Assembly (NCBI GenBank): GCA_964017065.1
Contig: OZ024786.1
Location: forward strand, 9,367,047 to 9,431,046
From: Haliclona indistincta
Lineage: Eukaryota; Porifera; Demospongiae; Haplosclerida; Chalinidae
Direction: 5' to 3'
Length of the DNA: 64,000 bases
Shown: positions 34,801 through 45,487 of the stretch, piece by piece
Layout: every line of letters starts with the position of its first letter
Position numbering within the stretch: position 1 is the first letter of the stretch
Notes under the pieces: model-generated
The model's input: the letters and a program-made list of their open reading frames with translations, nothing else
Databases searched by the model: none
Told to the model about the DNA's origin: nothing
Translations under genes and position numbers: made by a program

Positions 34801-36800
34801 TTGACATAGGTATTGACCCCTTGGTTTAAATACTCACTTCCTATCCTGCTCTCCTCATATCTCTTCTCTAAACGTTCCACAACTATGTTCACAACATTGC
34901 TTCTCCACATCAACTTGCTCCCTTAGAGAAAATGCAGGAACGCTAGTCGTGTTAGGGAACTTGGACATTACAGCTGTTGTCTCCTGAACTGTTGCCTATA
35001 TTGACACTTTATCGCTTACTATAACTGTTTAAAAATATTGTTTAGTAGTGTCTTGATATGACAGCATATGAAATTAGAGCTGGGCGATAGTCTCACATAT
35101 ATTCACTATCGTGATAGTAACAATACTATCGTGAGACTATAGTAACAATCGCACTGTCACGATTACAACCACACGTTATTTGAGCATGCGCATGTGCACT
35201 CTCAACTGTAGTTGAGAGAAAACGGTGGAGTATTTTTAACAAATGAGGTATCGACTCGTGCAAGTCATACATCTCTTCATTCTCGTACATAGTAATTGTG
35301 TACTCTGATCCTAAGAGCACCACATCTGCAATGACGGACTGCATCTATACAAAGACGAGTTTTTGCATACACATGGAAATAATTATTATACCATTCGTCC
35401 CTCCATATAGAAACCTAACACGGGGCTTGGTCTATTGTTTACTTTCATTCTTTGAAACAGACAACCCATAAGGTACATCATAAGTTGTCCGACTTGACTT
35501 TCCCGTTTTTTTTTTTTTGTCAGATTAGTGAAGGCTTGTTCTAGGTAAGCAAGTTATGACTGTTTATCACTACTAAACTATTTACCTCTCCCAATGTGAG
35601 AAATAGATGGGGCTGATCATAGATTACTACTGAAACGTCCGGACAACCCTGTAATGGACATGTAGATGAGCAACAAATTAATACTTATAATTATTCGTAC
35701 TGATAATCTCCTTGTGCCTGACAGCCCCCTGGTCATCAACAGATATCAATGTAACTTTTGTTGAAATAGCTCCCATTTCGGTGCTTGAAGATGGATGAAA
35801 TCTGCATGTTTACACAACATCACACGAAAGATGAAGGACAAGTAATAACGTACACATTGAGACGCAGAGTGTGTTCAGAGCATAGACACCTTCTTTTAAG
35901 TGAAACAAGATTAGCAGAAATAGTCTTCGCGTGACTATTTCTAAATCCCAAATGCAGGGCAGCTCGGGCTGAAGTCATTAGGTCATAGAAGCATGGATTC
36001 TAAATAGACACTGTTAACATGTACTATAGGTTGACAAAACGAACCTCATCTTCCATTCTATATGTGGTAGTTTTGAGGAAACTCCAGTTTATCCTCATCG
36101 CTGAAGTGAGCACTCCTGAATGCATGAATTTGTCTTTGCATGCCCTACACTCAGGCAGCGGAAATTTTTCCAAATTTTTCTGTGTTAGAATTGGAAATTT
36201 TCACTGATACAAACATAGAGTCACCAATTTTGAATTTGGTATGGTCAATTAATTCCTTGTAGACAGATTATGGGGCCATTTTACTTGGCCAAACTAAGGT
36301 AACAAAGAATAGTGATCATACACTTCCCATAATAACATAATAAAGAAACGTACGATCAGGTTTTTCTTCTACACTTGTTGGTACTGGTCTTCTGAAATTC
36401 GCTTCCTCTTATTCTACAATTTTATGAGCAAGACATGTAATTATTAATGGTGAAACCAAAGGTGATGAAAGTAAAATATACATACACGTGACTGTGACTA
36501 TATATCTAAACACAGCCAGAATATGATAGCTTACGACAGGTTCCAATGCTTCATCAGCTGCTGCTAGTGACGTCGAAATGTTGACAAGATTCTCCGAGAT
36601 TCTCAGCTGGCGCCTGGCACGAGGTGTGAGAATGATCACGTACAGGAATATGCACGTGATTAATTAATGAGTTTGTAGTGCCGCCTTGCTCTATGAATGC
36701 ACTAGCACCGGCCTTCCTACATGACATCAGTGTAGGCAATTGAGGAAGGTGGTAACACTTAGCAAGCGTCGTGAGAAGGCCTGAATAATTGCTAAGTGAT
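31830..36800. other. About 5 kb without a recognised gene
   Basis: Short ORFs only. Items seen: gctagctagctagct near 31850; a block at about 34780-34985 that recurs at 54835-55045; a strongly palindromic stretch at about 35085-35155 (actatcgtgatagt / actatcgtgagactat) that could be part of a hairpin element; a small ORF at 33882-34124 without known domains. Confidence 0.5.
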
Positions 36801-36824
36801 TTGCCGCATGAGTTTATTAGTGCA

Positions 36825-36893
36825 ACATTGCGCAACATGTAGAACGGATTAGCGCAACATGTAGAACGGATTAGCGCAACATGTAGAACGGAT
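36825..36893. repeat. 22-bp tandem repeat, 3 copies
   Basis: The unit gcgcaacatgtagaacggatta repeats three times in succession, directly downstream (on the minus strand) of the old gypsy RT relic. No function visible. Confidence 0.85.
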
Positions 36894-37009
36894 TTTGAGC
36901 CCATTGGTATTGAATTCTGTACCAGGGACATATTAATGACAGAAGGCCATACTGTCCCTTTTTTGAAAGATGTAATACTGTGAAAAATTGTATAGTATTC
37001 TCAGTATGT

Positions 37010-37215
37010 TCCTTGAACAAGTTTTGAAGAGATCTGGTACAGTCCTGCAAAAGTAGTAAACGCTGTCTTTTCTTTAGAGTCCTTGTCCATAGCAACCTGT
37101 CAGTATCCAGATGCAAGATCTAAAGTAGAGAAGTGTTTAGAGCCATTCAGAATGTCGAGAGTGTCATCAATTCTCGGTAATGGAAATTCATCCAACTTGG
37201 TAACCTGGTCCCCAA
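37010..37215 (-). pseudogene. Ty3/gypsy reverse transcriptase relic
   Basis: Minus-strand frame contains TKLDEFPLPRIDDTLDIL then KHFSTLDLASGY, followed in frame by a stop where gypsy elements have W, then QVAMDKDSKEKTAF. This is the start of the palm domain (the LDLxSGYxQ motif with its first catalytic Asp). No YxDD motif remains downstream. It is clearly a different family from the intact element at 39.7-44.6 kb. Confidence 0.85.
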
Positions 37216-37219
37216 TAAG

Positions 37220-38500
37220 TTGTATCTTGAGAACGAAGCAATTTTAATGAGTGGGAGTGGTAGGTACTGATAATTATGATCAATTGACCGGCAATGGCTT
37301 CCCTCTAAAGGACTTACTGTCCTTATCAGTTTCACTAATTTTTTTTGCATATTTGTAGCCACACCTCTAGTAAGTAGAATTACATTGGATGCGAGGTTGC
37401 AAGTATGTTTTGTAGCGCTGTGACAGTGATGTGCTATTGTAATCATGAGGGTGAATGTAGTAGTTGTATTGACATTCTCCCAAAATATTACTGTCCTTTT
37501 AAGCAGCAAAAATGTAATTAATAGGAGTATGTTTAGCTGTGATGTGTGTAGTATTTGCAACTAATTAAATTCATGAGGGTTGTTTCCTTTTTCCCAAATA
37601 AAAATTGCAATAGTCCTTGCAAGCATTGGACAACTAACACATGGAAATGAAAGGTGTGTCTGTACTAATTGTAATGATGACATTATTTATGAAGGCCGCA
37701 TGTGTGTGCAAGGTGTTATAAACGTTCCCAAATAGACGTACAGCACACTAATTGGACCAACTTTGATGAGTTACACTGTTAATTAACTGTGGAATGGTGT
37801 TAATTAGAATCACCAGGGCAACAACAACAAAGAGACCCCAAAGTAATAATTATGTCCCTGTAAGGGAGACAATTAATTTTTAATTAATGGGAAAAAGGAG
37901 AACATAATCATTAACTGGGCACCAAAGTTTTGTACCAGGGCTAAAGCATATAGAGATATCTCAACTGATGGTATGTCCTTTTAGGTTATGAAATTGTAAA
38001 TAACTAGATTGGATGGCTAATTAAAAAAGAAAAGAATCTGCAAGGTAATAAATTGTGAGGGTACAATGGAAAGAGTAGAGGAAAAAAATTTATCTGACCC
38101 TTTTGAATTTAATTATGTAATTTATGGCAGTGTGTAGAGATTTTAATTTGGAAGGAAAAAATGCAAAAAGTAATTACGAGGGCTTAAAAATGGCTATTAA
38201 CCCTGAACTCGATAGAAAAAGGGACAGATATAAAGAAACCACGGTTTTCTGCTCCCAGAAGGTGGGGTTTGTTGCAGATTGATTCCCTGATGGGTGGAGA
38301 GTCTGTGATATGAAGGAAAAGTCGCTACAGAGATTCGTAATTGTTGCCTATTGGTTAATGTTTGTGACGTCATAACTCAAAAACGATAGCACTTACAACA
38401 ATAATGTTAACATTTTAAAATTCAACTCTTCAAGCTGAACACGATGGTAGTGTCAGAATTCTCGCGGGAGGTTTTTTTGACCACTTTTTAAAAAATCAGG
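37220..38500. other. No gene recognised
   Basis: AT-rich noncoding sequence. The minus ORF at 37147-37560 continues the gypsy relic by chance and has no domain. Confidence 0.4.
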
Positions 38501-38514
38501 CTATCGGTTGGGGT

Positions 38515-39112
38515 TAGGAGTTCGTTAATAACTGTGTTTGGAAAGGAAAATAATATACAGGCATTTCCACAGACCGCTTACTACTTTTACTGACGTAGGT
38601 AGGCTGTTTTTCTGGCGGCACCCTGTACATTGGCTGATCTGGTCTGAACTGTTTTCTTAGCCGGTTTAATTCTTCGAGGCACTTTCTGCTAACAATGATT
38701 GATTTTTTGCTAAAGTTGACCAGATGCAGACCGGACAGAGACCACACACGTGAAAGAGCTACTTACGCCATCCCTGAGCCAAACACCATTTCAGACAGAT
38801 CAACTATGCAATTGTCTGTAACAGTGCCTATGGCACCATTGACTAGGCCTCTATGAGTGTCAATGTTTCTGCGCAGCATGACATGACAACCAACAGCGAG
38901 AACAATTTTAGCAAGCAGTCCTCCTGTTAGGTGCAGTCGTGGTTCAGTTTTTCTAGGCGCTTGTCAGCTGCACTAGTCCACTTTCGTTTGCTACCACTTT
39001 CGTCAATAGTATCACTGCACACTAGCACGTGTTTGTCCGTATACAGGCTGTTGATAGCCATCTCGTTCAACTCATGACATGCCTGTCTAGTTGTAAACAT
39101 GCACGCCGCCAA
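38515..39112 (-). pseudogene. PIF1-like helicase C-terminal relic
   Basis: Three consecutive frame pieces follow the order of the C-terminal half of PIF1-family helicases. First is CHELNEMAINSLYTDKHV and RKWTSAADKRLEKLNHDC. Then, after a shift near 38930, comes GGLLAKIVLAVGCHVMLRRN and LVNGAIGTVTDN. Then, after a stop at about 38765, comes ALSRVWSLSGLHLVNFSKKS with KCLEELNRLRKQFRPDQ. The MLRRNID..GLVNGAIG and ALSRV..L.GLHL motifs are diagnostic. Such genes may be host PIF1 or the helicase part of Helitrons. The multi-copy, decayed state and upstream repeats favour a Helitron or other mobile origin. The Walker A/B half is not seen. Confidence 0.8.
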
Positions 39113-39718
39113 AGTGCCAGTATCTTTCAGTTCTTGATATTTTCGAAAATTGGCACTTTGACCACCCTCTGTTCTTACAATGATAAGTTAATTATGAGTG
39201 CGTGTGTGAATGTTGTGATTGTCTTAATTAGTACAATAAAAATTATTTTATTATTAATAATAAATAAAAATTAGTTACTTCTACTACTTCAATCTCATTC
39301 TGTTCTTGTATGCTGTAGGATTTGTAGCCTCAAAGTCATTCAACCTCTGCATTCGCATCCAGCACTACATAGCCTGTCCTGTTTTCTACAACTGCCATCT
39401 TTTTGTTTGACACCCTTTATTGCATGCACAGCCTTTTGTTAAAAAAACTCAAGGGTTACTTGTATTTGTAGTTTTACTTCCTCTTCCTCTCAGTCAAATG
39501 TAGTACTCAGCATCCTTGACCCTGATTCTGGGAGAAGCAGTATATCAAAACTGATCTGATTTTGAGTGAATTAGTCCACATTTTTGATCCAGCAGGACCT
39601 CTGCCAGTGCTTCCACAGATCTGTAATTATTTTCTATGTTGTCGTCATCAGTCATTGATAAATCAGACTTTACATGAGTACCATTAATAAAGTTAGCATG
39701 CTGGGAGATGGCGTGATA
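39008..39718. repeat. 711-bp direct repeat, left copy
   Basis: Matches 44583-45293 at a constant offset of 5575 at both ends, with no indel and no difference that I noticed. It begins within the PIF1 relic (agtatcactgcac) and ends at gcgtgata, directly abutting the truncated 5' LTR. The left copy continues leftward into the intact PIF1 frame, and the right copy continues rightward into unique sequence. Confidence 0.95.
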
Positions 39719-39851
39719 CAGTGGTTAACGAACTACAAGAGAACATTAACATGTCTAGTCTGTCTATCTCTCACTCTGTCTATTTAAGTCTTGATATTGT
39801 ACGCAGTTAGATAATAATCATTTTGGACAGACTAGTACTAGCTACGTTACA
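39719..39851 (+). repeat. 5' LTR, lacking its terminal bases
   Basis: Identical to 44451-44583. The 3' LTR starts TGTAACAG, while here the flank gcgtgata leads straight into cagtgg, so the TG terminus is missing. TATA-like tatttaa lies at 39781-39787, and the LTR ends CGTTACA. At about 138 bp full length this is very short for a Ty3/gypsy LTR. Confidence 0.95.
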
Positions 39852-39852
39852 G

Positions 39853-39867
39853 TGGTGTCAGAAGTGG
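39853..39867 (+). promoter_or_regulatory. Primer-binding site, tRNA-Leu type
   Basis: TGGTGTCAGAAGTGG begins two bases after the LTR. It is complementary to a tRNA 3' end reading CCACTTCTGACACCA, which I recall as matching some animal leucine tRNAs. It would prime minus-strand DNA synthesis. Confidence 0.75.
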
Positions 39868-39873
39868 TCTTCA

Positions 39874-42800
39874 ATGTCCACCTCGGCAACCGTTCGTGCC
39901 AGTGCTCGACCGCCAGCAAAATTCACCTCTTCTACTGACTTTCGTCTCTGGATACGAAGAGTCGAAATCTACTTGGTAGAAGCGGATATCCCAGAAGACA
40001 AGAAGGCTTGCGAACTTGTATCTCTCCTCGACGACGAACCATTCCGGATTGTCAGTCAACTAGGCCTTCTGGACAGCGCTGACTATGCCAAAATCAAGAA
40101 GGAACTACAAAAACAGTTTGCGCCAGAAGGGAGCGTGCTAGAATGGCAACACCGGCTTCAGAGTCGTCGACAGAACAGCGGAGAAACCCTAGCCGCCTTC
40201 GCTGGTGACCTGCGGATGTTAGCAGACAGAGGTTACCCCGACTGGAAAGAGGAACAACGCGTCACGTTGGCAACAAACCAGTTCGTTCGCGGTATCCACT
40301 CTGCTTCAGTTCAACTTGTCGTCATGAAAGAAAAACCGACGAAGCTGGACGTTGCTCTAGAACTTGCTCAAGCACAAGAAGCAGTCGAAACAGCTCAAAA
40401 GCGTCTACAATTGGGAACCAGCTCGACTGCTACGCCTTCTAATGCAGTGCAACCACCGCCAGATTTGTCGCAGCAGATCCGACAACTTACTGAGACAGTA
40501 GCGAGGTTATCCGCTCGAGTCTATGGTACAGATCCAAACGCTCCTCCGAGTCGCCCGCCGCGTAGGAGACGGGGACCCCTGGTTTGTTGGGGCTGCGGAG
40601 AAGCGGGACACATCCGTCGCAACTGTCCCAAGAATCCACCTCAGTCGAATCCGAAGCCAAGAGGAACCTCAAGCCTCGCAACCGACACGGCGCTTTCAGT
40701 GGATGGCCAGATTGAGCAGCGACCAACTCGAATGCTGGTGGACACGGGCTCTGCAGTCACAATCGTACGAGAAGACGTTTGGCTAGACGCCCTGTCGGAA
40801 CAACGCCGTCCACTACTACAACAAGTGAACTATCCTGTGGTAGCAGCCAATGGAGAACAGCTGGAACTCTGTGGGTCTGGAGAACTTGTTCTTCGCGTTG
40901 GAGGTATTGTAAGTGCGTACTCAGTATTAGTCGCACGCAACATAACACAAGAGTGTCTACTTGGTGCAGATTTCCTGCAAAAACATGGGTGCATCATTAA
41001 CCTCCAAAGTTTTTCCCTCTCAGCAGGTGGAAAAGATATCCCACTTGTTCAAAATGGCTGTGCTATCTGCCACGTCTCTTGTCTTTCTACCACTGTTATC
41101 CCGGGTCGATTTCACCAACTTCTGCCTGTACAGCTCGATCTACCAAGGGAGCAACCGTCATCAACATCATCGTGCAAGGGACTTTTGGAACCTCGAACAC
41201 AGTTTCTGGAACGACACGATGGTATACTGGTCGCACATTCGCTGTCCTCTGTTACTGATGGTCAGACTGTGGTGGATGTCCTCAATCTGTCTCCAATACC
41301 TGTGACTATACACCGCAATGAGAAGGTAGCGTCCTTTCAGCCAATGCATGAAGTGTGTGTTGCTACTGAAATGGATAATGATTTTGCAACGTCCTCACAG
41401 GTCGACAGTGAACAACTTGTTAGTTCCCTATTGAGCAATGTTGAGGGACTTTCTCAGTCTGAAGTAAGAAGTCTATCCACACTAATCCATAAGTATGCCG
41501 ATATCTTCTCTCAGGGTCCGGATGATATCGGCCGAACCAGCATAGTGAGACACTCGATAGATACGGGACCTTCGGCTCCTATCAAGCAGATTCCAAGAAG
41601 GCTACCATTTCATCTTCGTGGAGAAGTAAAGGCTATGCTGGATAATATGGAACACAATGGGATCATCGAGCCGTCAAGTGGACCATGGGCAGCTCCGATC
41701 GTGATGGTCAAGAAGAAAGATGGTTCATGGCGACTGTGCGTGGACTATCGGAAGCTGAACCAAGTAACAAAGAAGGACGCTCATCCATTACCCCGCATAG
41801 ACGACACCCTTGATCAGCTCTCAGGTGCACACTGGTTTTCTACCCTTGATCTTGCAAGTGGATACTGGCAGGTGGAGTTAGATCCCAATGATAAAGAGAA
41901 AACGGCGTTCTCCACCCCCTTTGGCCTATTCCAATTTAATGTGATGCCGTTTGGCCTTTGTAACGCCCCCAGTACATTCCAACGACTTATGGAAATGGTA
42001 CTGGCTGGTCTCCATTGGAGTATTTGCCTCGTCTACATCGATGATATCATCGTTTATGGTCGAACCTGTCAAGAACACCTCGAAAGACTGGAGGAAGTGT
42101 TCAAACGGCTGAAGCAAACAGGATTGAAGATGAAACCGAGCAAGTGCTACCTATTGCAGAAACGTGTTCGCTATTTGGGGCATATCCTATCAGAAGATGG
42201 AGTAGAAACCGATCCTGAGAAAGTCAGCTGCATTAAGAATTGGCCAACTCCCTCAAATGTAGAAGAGCTTCGGCAGTTTTTGGGCATCGCAACCTATTAT
42301 CGTAGGTTTGTTCATCAATTTGCACACATTGCAGCTCCATTGCATCGTCTCACTAACAAGGGTAGCAATTACCATTGGTCTCTGGAATGTAATGATGCCT
42401 TTTGTATTTTGAAACACAAGTTGTCTTCTGCTCCAATTCTTTGTTTTCCACAGTTTGAGAAAGAATTCACGGTGGACACTGATGCTAGTGACTCAGGTCT
42501 TGGAGCTGTTCTTTCACAAGTGATTGATGGTGAAGAAAGAGTAGTGGCTTATGCCAGTCGTACTTTGACGAAATCTGAGCGTCATTATGCTACCACCCGC
42601 AAAGAGATGCTGGCACTTGTCTGGGCACTTAAACACTTTCGGCCTTACCTCTATGGCAAGAAGTTTACAGCTCGCACTGACCACAAGGCACTGATATGGC
42701 TGCAGTCGTTCAAACATCCCGAGGGTCAAGTCGCTCGTTGGCTACAAACTCTTGCCGAATTTCAGTTCACTGTGGAGCATCGACAAGGACTTCTTCACTC

Positions 42801-44418
42801 AAATGCAGATGCTCTTTCACGAAGAAGTCACCCTGAGGCAATAGTGTCTACTATCTCTTCTCCAGATGACACTTCATGGGCTCCACAATGGTCAAACGAG
42901 GAACTGAAAACAGCTCAACAAGAGGATGCTGATTTTGGAATTGTGCTTCAGTGGTTTGAAACAAAAATGCCAAGCGAATTCCCCCATCATGCTAGCCACA
43001 CGGTGCAGACTTTGTGGACTCAACGTCAACAACTTGTGTTCAGGAATGGAATACTCTATCGAGAATGGCTTGATGTTCCTGGAAATGGAGTCAATATGAA
43101 GCTACAAATGCTGCTACCTCGGCATCTGATACCTAAAGTTTTGGAGTCTCTTCATGATCACCCTACGGCAGCACACCTTGGTGTCACAAAGACTCTGATT
43201 AAAGTCCGAGATCGATTTTATTGGCCTGGTCAACGAAGAGACGTGGAAGATTGGTGCAGAACCTGTCGAGAGTGTGCTTCAGGAAAATCACCATCTCAAC
43301 GCTATCGAGCTAAGATGTCGACAGATACCACTGGAAATCCATTGCAACGTGTGGCTATGGACATCTTAGGACCACTGCCAACCACAGAGAGAGACAACAA
43401 GTACGTATTGGTCATCTCCGATTATTTCACAAAGTGGTCTGAGGCGTTACCTCTTCCTAATATGGAGGCAGAGACTGTCGCCAGAGAATTTATTCGCCAT
43501 TTTGTATGTTTATTTGGTGCCCCTTCTTACCTCCATACAGATCAAGGGAGGAATTTTGATTCAAAGTTGATCAAAGAGATGTGTCGTCTATTGGGCATAA
43601 TCAAGACGAGAACAACTGCCTACCATCCCCAATCTGATGGCTTGGTAGAACGGCTGAATAGAACCTTACTGAGTATGTTGAGAACTCTACCGGATGGGAA
43701 TGAAGACAACTGGGATCTTATGCTGCCAATGGTAATGCTGGCTTATAGAACCAGTGTCCAGGAGACCACCGGTGCTACCCCGTACAGCCTTATGTTTGGA
43801 CGCGAGGCACGACTTCCAGCTGATGTTATGTTTGGAACCCCTCCTGAGCAAGCAGCTACTTCATCAAGCGACTATGCACTGAATCTTCGTCAACGCCTGG
43901 AGAAGTCGTTTCACGAAGTACGAGCGAAGATGGATCTGAAGCAGATTCGTCAGAAAGAGTTGTATGACCAGAGAACCCATGGAGCCCCTTTTGAAGTGAA
44001 CGACAGAGTATGGCTGAACTGTCCTGCAATTCCACGAGGAAAGCACAAGAAGTTTCATCGCCTATGGCAGGGTCCATTTGTTGTCAAGAAAAAGATGTCT
44101 GATGCCCTCTATCAAATTCAACAGGAGAATTCGTCTCGTAAACAAATTGTGCACTTTGACCGCTTGAAACCCTGTTGGATAAGAAACTCTGACAAAGATG
44201 CAGCCCCTGCAGTTACCTCGAACCACGATGAGGAGGATTACTACACGTACATTCAACAACCTACTCCTGAATCAGAGACCTCGTCATCCTCAGAAGAAGC
44301 TGAGCCAATGGAGGAGTCATCTGGTGAAGATGATACTCAACAGTCACAACCAGCTCTGAGGCGTTCCACTAGAACCCGTCGACCACCCTCCCGATATTCA
44401 GACTATGTTTCACATTGA
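39874..44418 (+). CDS. gag-pol: Gag-Pol polyprotein of the gypsy element
   Basis: One intact frame. The ATG at 39874, just after the primer site, gives 1514 residues; an earlier in-frame ATG at 39823 lies inside the LTR. Gag region to about 235, then a CCHC zinc knuckle (C238, C241, H246, C251). Retropepsin motif LVDTGSAVT with Asp290. Reverse transcriptase with LDLASGYWQ and YIDDI (Asp723, Asp724). RNase H with TDASDSGLGA (Asp868). Integrase with an HHCC finger (H1094; C1128 and C1131), catalytic Asp1163, Asp1223 and Glu1259 in canonical D,D(35)E spacing, and a GPF motif (LWQGPFVV). The acidic C-terminal tail ends RRSTRTRRPPSRYSDYV. Unlike many relatives there is no frameshift between gag and pol, so Gag:Pol ratio would need another mechanism. 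Confidence 0.97.
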   Translation: MSTSATVRASARPPAKFTSSTDFRLWIRRVEIYLVEADIPEDKKACELVSLLDDEPFRIVSQLGLLDSADYAKIKKELQKQFAPEGSVLEWQHRLQSRRQNSGETLAAFAGDLRMLADRGYPDWKEEQRVTLATNQFVRGIHSASVQLVVMKEKPTKLDVALELAQAQEAVETAQKRLQLGTSSTATPSNAVQPPPDLSQQIRQLTETVARLSARVYGTDPNAPPSRPPRRRRGPLVCWGCGEAGHIRRNCPKNPPQSNPKPRGTSSLATDTALSVDGQIEQRPTRMLVDTGSAVTIVREDVWLDALSEQRRPLLQQVNYPVVAANGEQLELCGSGELVLRVGGIVSAYSVLVARNITQECLLGADFLQKHGCIINLQSFSLSAGGKDIPLVQNGCAICHVSCLSTTVIPGRFHQLLPVQLDLPREQPSSTSSCKGLLEPRTQFLERHDGILVAHSLSSVTDGQTVVDVLNLSPIPVTIHRNEKVASFQPMHEVCVATEMDNDFATSSQVDSEQLVSSLLSNVEGLSQSEVRSLSTLIHKYADIFSQGPDDIGRTSIVRHSIDTGPSAPIKQIPRRLPFHLRGEVKAMLDNMEHNGIIEPSSGPWAAPIVMVKKKDGSWRLCVDYRKLNQVTKKDAHPLPRIDDTLDQLSGAHWFSTLDLASGYWQVELDPNDKEKTAFSTPFGLFQFNVMPFGLCNAPSTFQRLMEMVLAGLHWSICLVYIDDIIVYGRTCQEHLERLEEVFKRLKQTGLKMKPSKCYLLQKRVRYLGHILSEDGVETDPEKVSCIKNWPTPSNVEELRQFLGIATYYRRFVHQFAHIAAPLHRLTNKGSNYHWSLECNDAFCILKHKLSSAPILCFPQFEKEFTVDTDASDSGLGAVLSQVIDGEERVVAYASRTLTKSERHYATTRKEMLALVWALKHFRPYLYGKKFTARTDHKALIWLQSFKHPEGQVARWLQTLAEFQFTVEHRQGLLHSNADALSRRSHPEAIVSTISSPDDTSWAPQWSNEELKTAQQEDADFGIVLQWFETKMPSEFPHHASHTVQTLWTQRQQLVFRNGILYREWLDVPGNGVNMKLQMLLPRHLIPKVLESLHDHPTAAHLGVTKTLIKVRDRFYWPGQRRDVEDWCRTCRECASGKSPSQRYRAKMSTDTTGNPLQRVAMDILGPLPTTERDNKYVLVISDYFTKWSEALPLPNMEAETVAREFIRHFVCLFGAPSYLHTDQGRNFDSKLIKEMCRLLGIIKTRTTAYHPQSDGLVERLNRTLLSMLRTLPDGNEDNWDLMLPMVMLAYRTSVQETTGATPYSLMFGREARLPADVMFGTPPEQAATSSSDYALNLRQRLEKSFHEVRAKMDLKQIRQKELYDQRTHGAPFEVNDRVWLNCPAIPRGKHKKFHRLWQGPFVVKKKMSDALYQIQQENSSRKQIVHFDRLKPCWIRNSDKDAAPAVTSNHDEEDYYTYIQQPTPESETSSSSEEAEPMEESSGEDDTQQSQPALRRSTRTRRPPSRYSDYVSH

Positions 44419-44430
44419 CTATCTCTTCAA

Positions 44431-44445
44431 CAAAGGGGGAGATGA
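44431..44445 (+). promoter_or_regulatory. Polypurine tract
   Basis: caaagggggagatga directly precedes the TG of the 3' LTR and follows the Gag-Pol stop by about 13 bp. It is the expected plus-strand primer. Confidence 0.85.
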
Positions 44446-44583
44446 TGTAACAGTGGTTAACGAACTACAAGAGAACATTAACATGTCTAGTCTGTCTATC
44501 TCTCACTCTGTCTATTTAAGTCTTGATATTGTACGCAGTTAGATAATAATCATTTTGGACAGACTAGTACTAGCTACGTTACA
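44446..44583 (+). repeat. 3' LTR, complete, 138 bp
   Basis: Bounded by the inverted termini TGTAAC...GTTACA. Identical to the 5' LTR wherever the latter is present. Followed by gtatcactg, the start of the right 711-bp repeat. Confidence 0.95.
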
Positions 44584-45293
44584 GTATCACTGCACACTAG
44601 CACGTGTTTGTCCGTATACAGGCTGTTGATAGCCATCTCGTTCAACTCATGACATGCCTGTCTAGTTGTAAACATGCACGCCGCCAAAGTGCCAGTATCT
44701 TTCAGTTCTTGATATTTTCGAAAATTGGCACTTTGACCACCCTCTGTTCTTACAATGATAAGTTAATTATGAGTGCGTGTGTGAATGTTGTGATTGTCTT
44801 AATTAGTACAATAAAAATTATTTTATTATTAATAATAAATAAAAATTAGTTACTTCTACTACTTCAATCTCATTCTGTTCTTGTATGCTGTAGGATTTGT
44901 AGCCTCAAAGTCATTCAACCTCTGCATTCGCATCCAGCACTACATAGCCTGTCCTGTTTTCTACAACTGCCATCTTTTTGTTTGACACCCTTTATTGCAT
45001 GCACAGCCTTTTGTTAAAAAAACTCAAGGGTTACTTGTATTTGTAGTTTTACTTCCTCTTCCTCTCAGTCAAATGTAGTACTCAGCATCCTTGACCCTGA
45101 TTCTGGGAGAAGCAGTATATCAAAACTGATCTGATTTTGAGTGAATTAGTCCACATTTTTGATCCAGCAGGACCTCTGCCAGTGCTTCCACAGATCTGTA
45201 ATTATTTTCTATGTTGTCGTCATCAGTCATTGATAAATCAGACTTTACATGAGTACCATTAATAAAGTTAGCATGCTGGGAGATGGCGTGATA
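44583..45293. repeat. 711-bp direct repeat, right copy
   Basis: Same sequence as 39008-39718. Its left edge is the end of the 3' LTR and its right edge continues into ggcagtcttgg. A shorter, diverged relative of its last 130 bp is found at 55068-55200, again followed by ggcagtct, which shows that the right copy has the ancestral right-hand context. Confidence 0.95.
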
Positions 45294-45487
45294 GGCAGTC
45301 TTGGTTTCGTTTTTCTTCCTTGCTTTGCTGCCATTGTCTTTCACCACTAACAACCTTCTCCAGTCTAGGCATTGCCGATGTTCTTGGATTGCCCCCCATG
45401 CATGGAGATTTGCAGATGACGCACAGCTGAGAGATACAACTTTACAGATTTAGGCGATATCACCCTTCAACTAAATGGGCTACATAT

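Larger units (their letters stand above)
39719..44583 (+). mobile_element. Full-length Ty3/gypsy LTR retrotransposon
   Basis: Contains in order a short LTR, a primer-binding site, one continuous Gag-Pol ORF, a polypurine tract and a second LTR. The two LTRs are identical over their shared 133 bp, and the ORF is uninterrupted, so insertion is recent and the element may be competent. Domain order RT-RNaseH-integrase places it in Ty3/gypsy (Metaviridae-like); there is no env gene and no obvious chromodomain. The first 4-5 bases of the 5' LTR (TGTAA) are replaced by flank. Confidence 0.97.

Noticed and set aside
36554..36931. 125-codon minus ORF
   Set aside because: It includes the 22-bp repeat and decayed gypsy sequence, with no recognisable motif.
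43856..44259. Minus-strand ORFs within the gypsy element
   Set aside because: Antisense shadows of the Gag-Pol frame.
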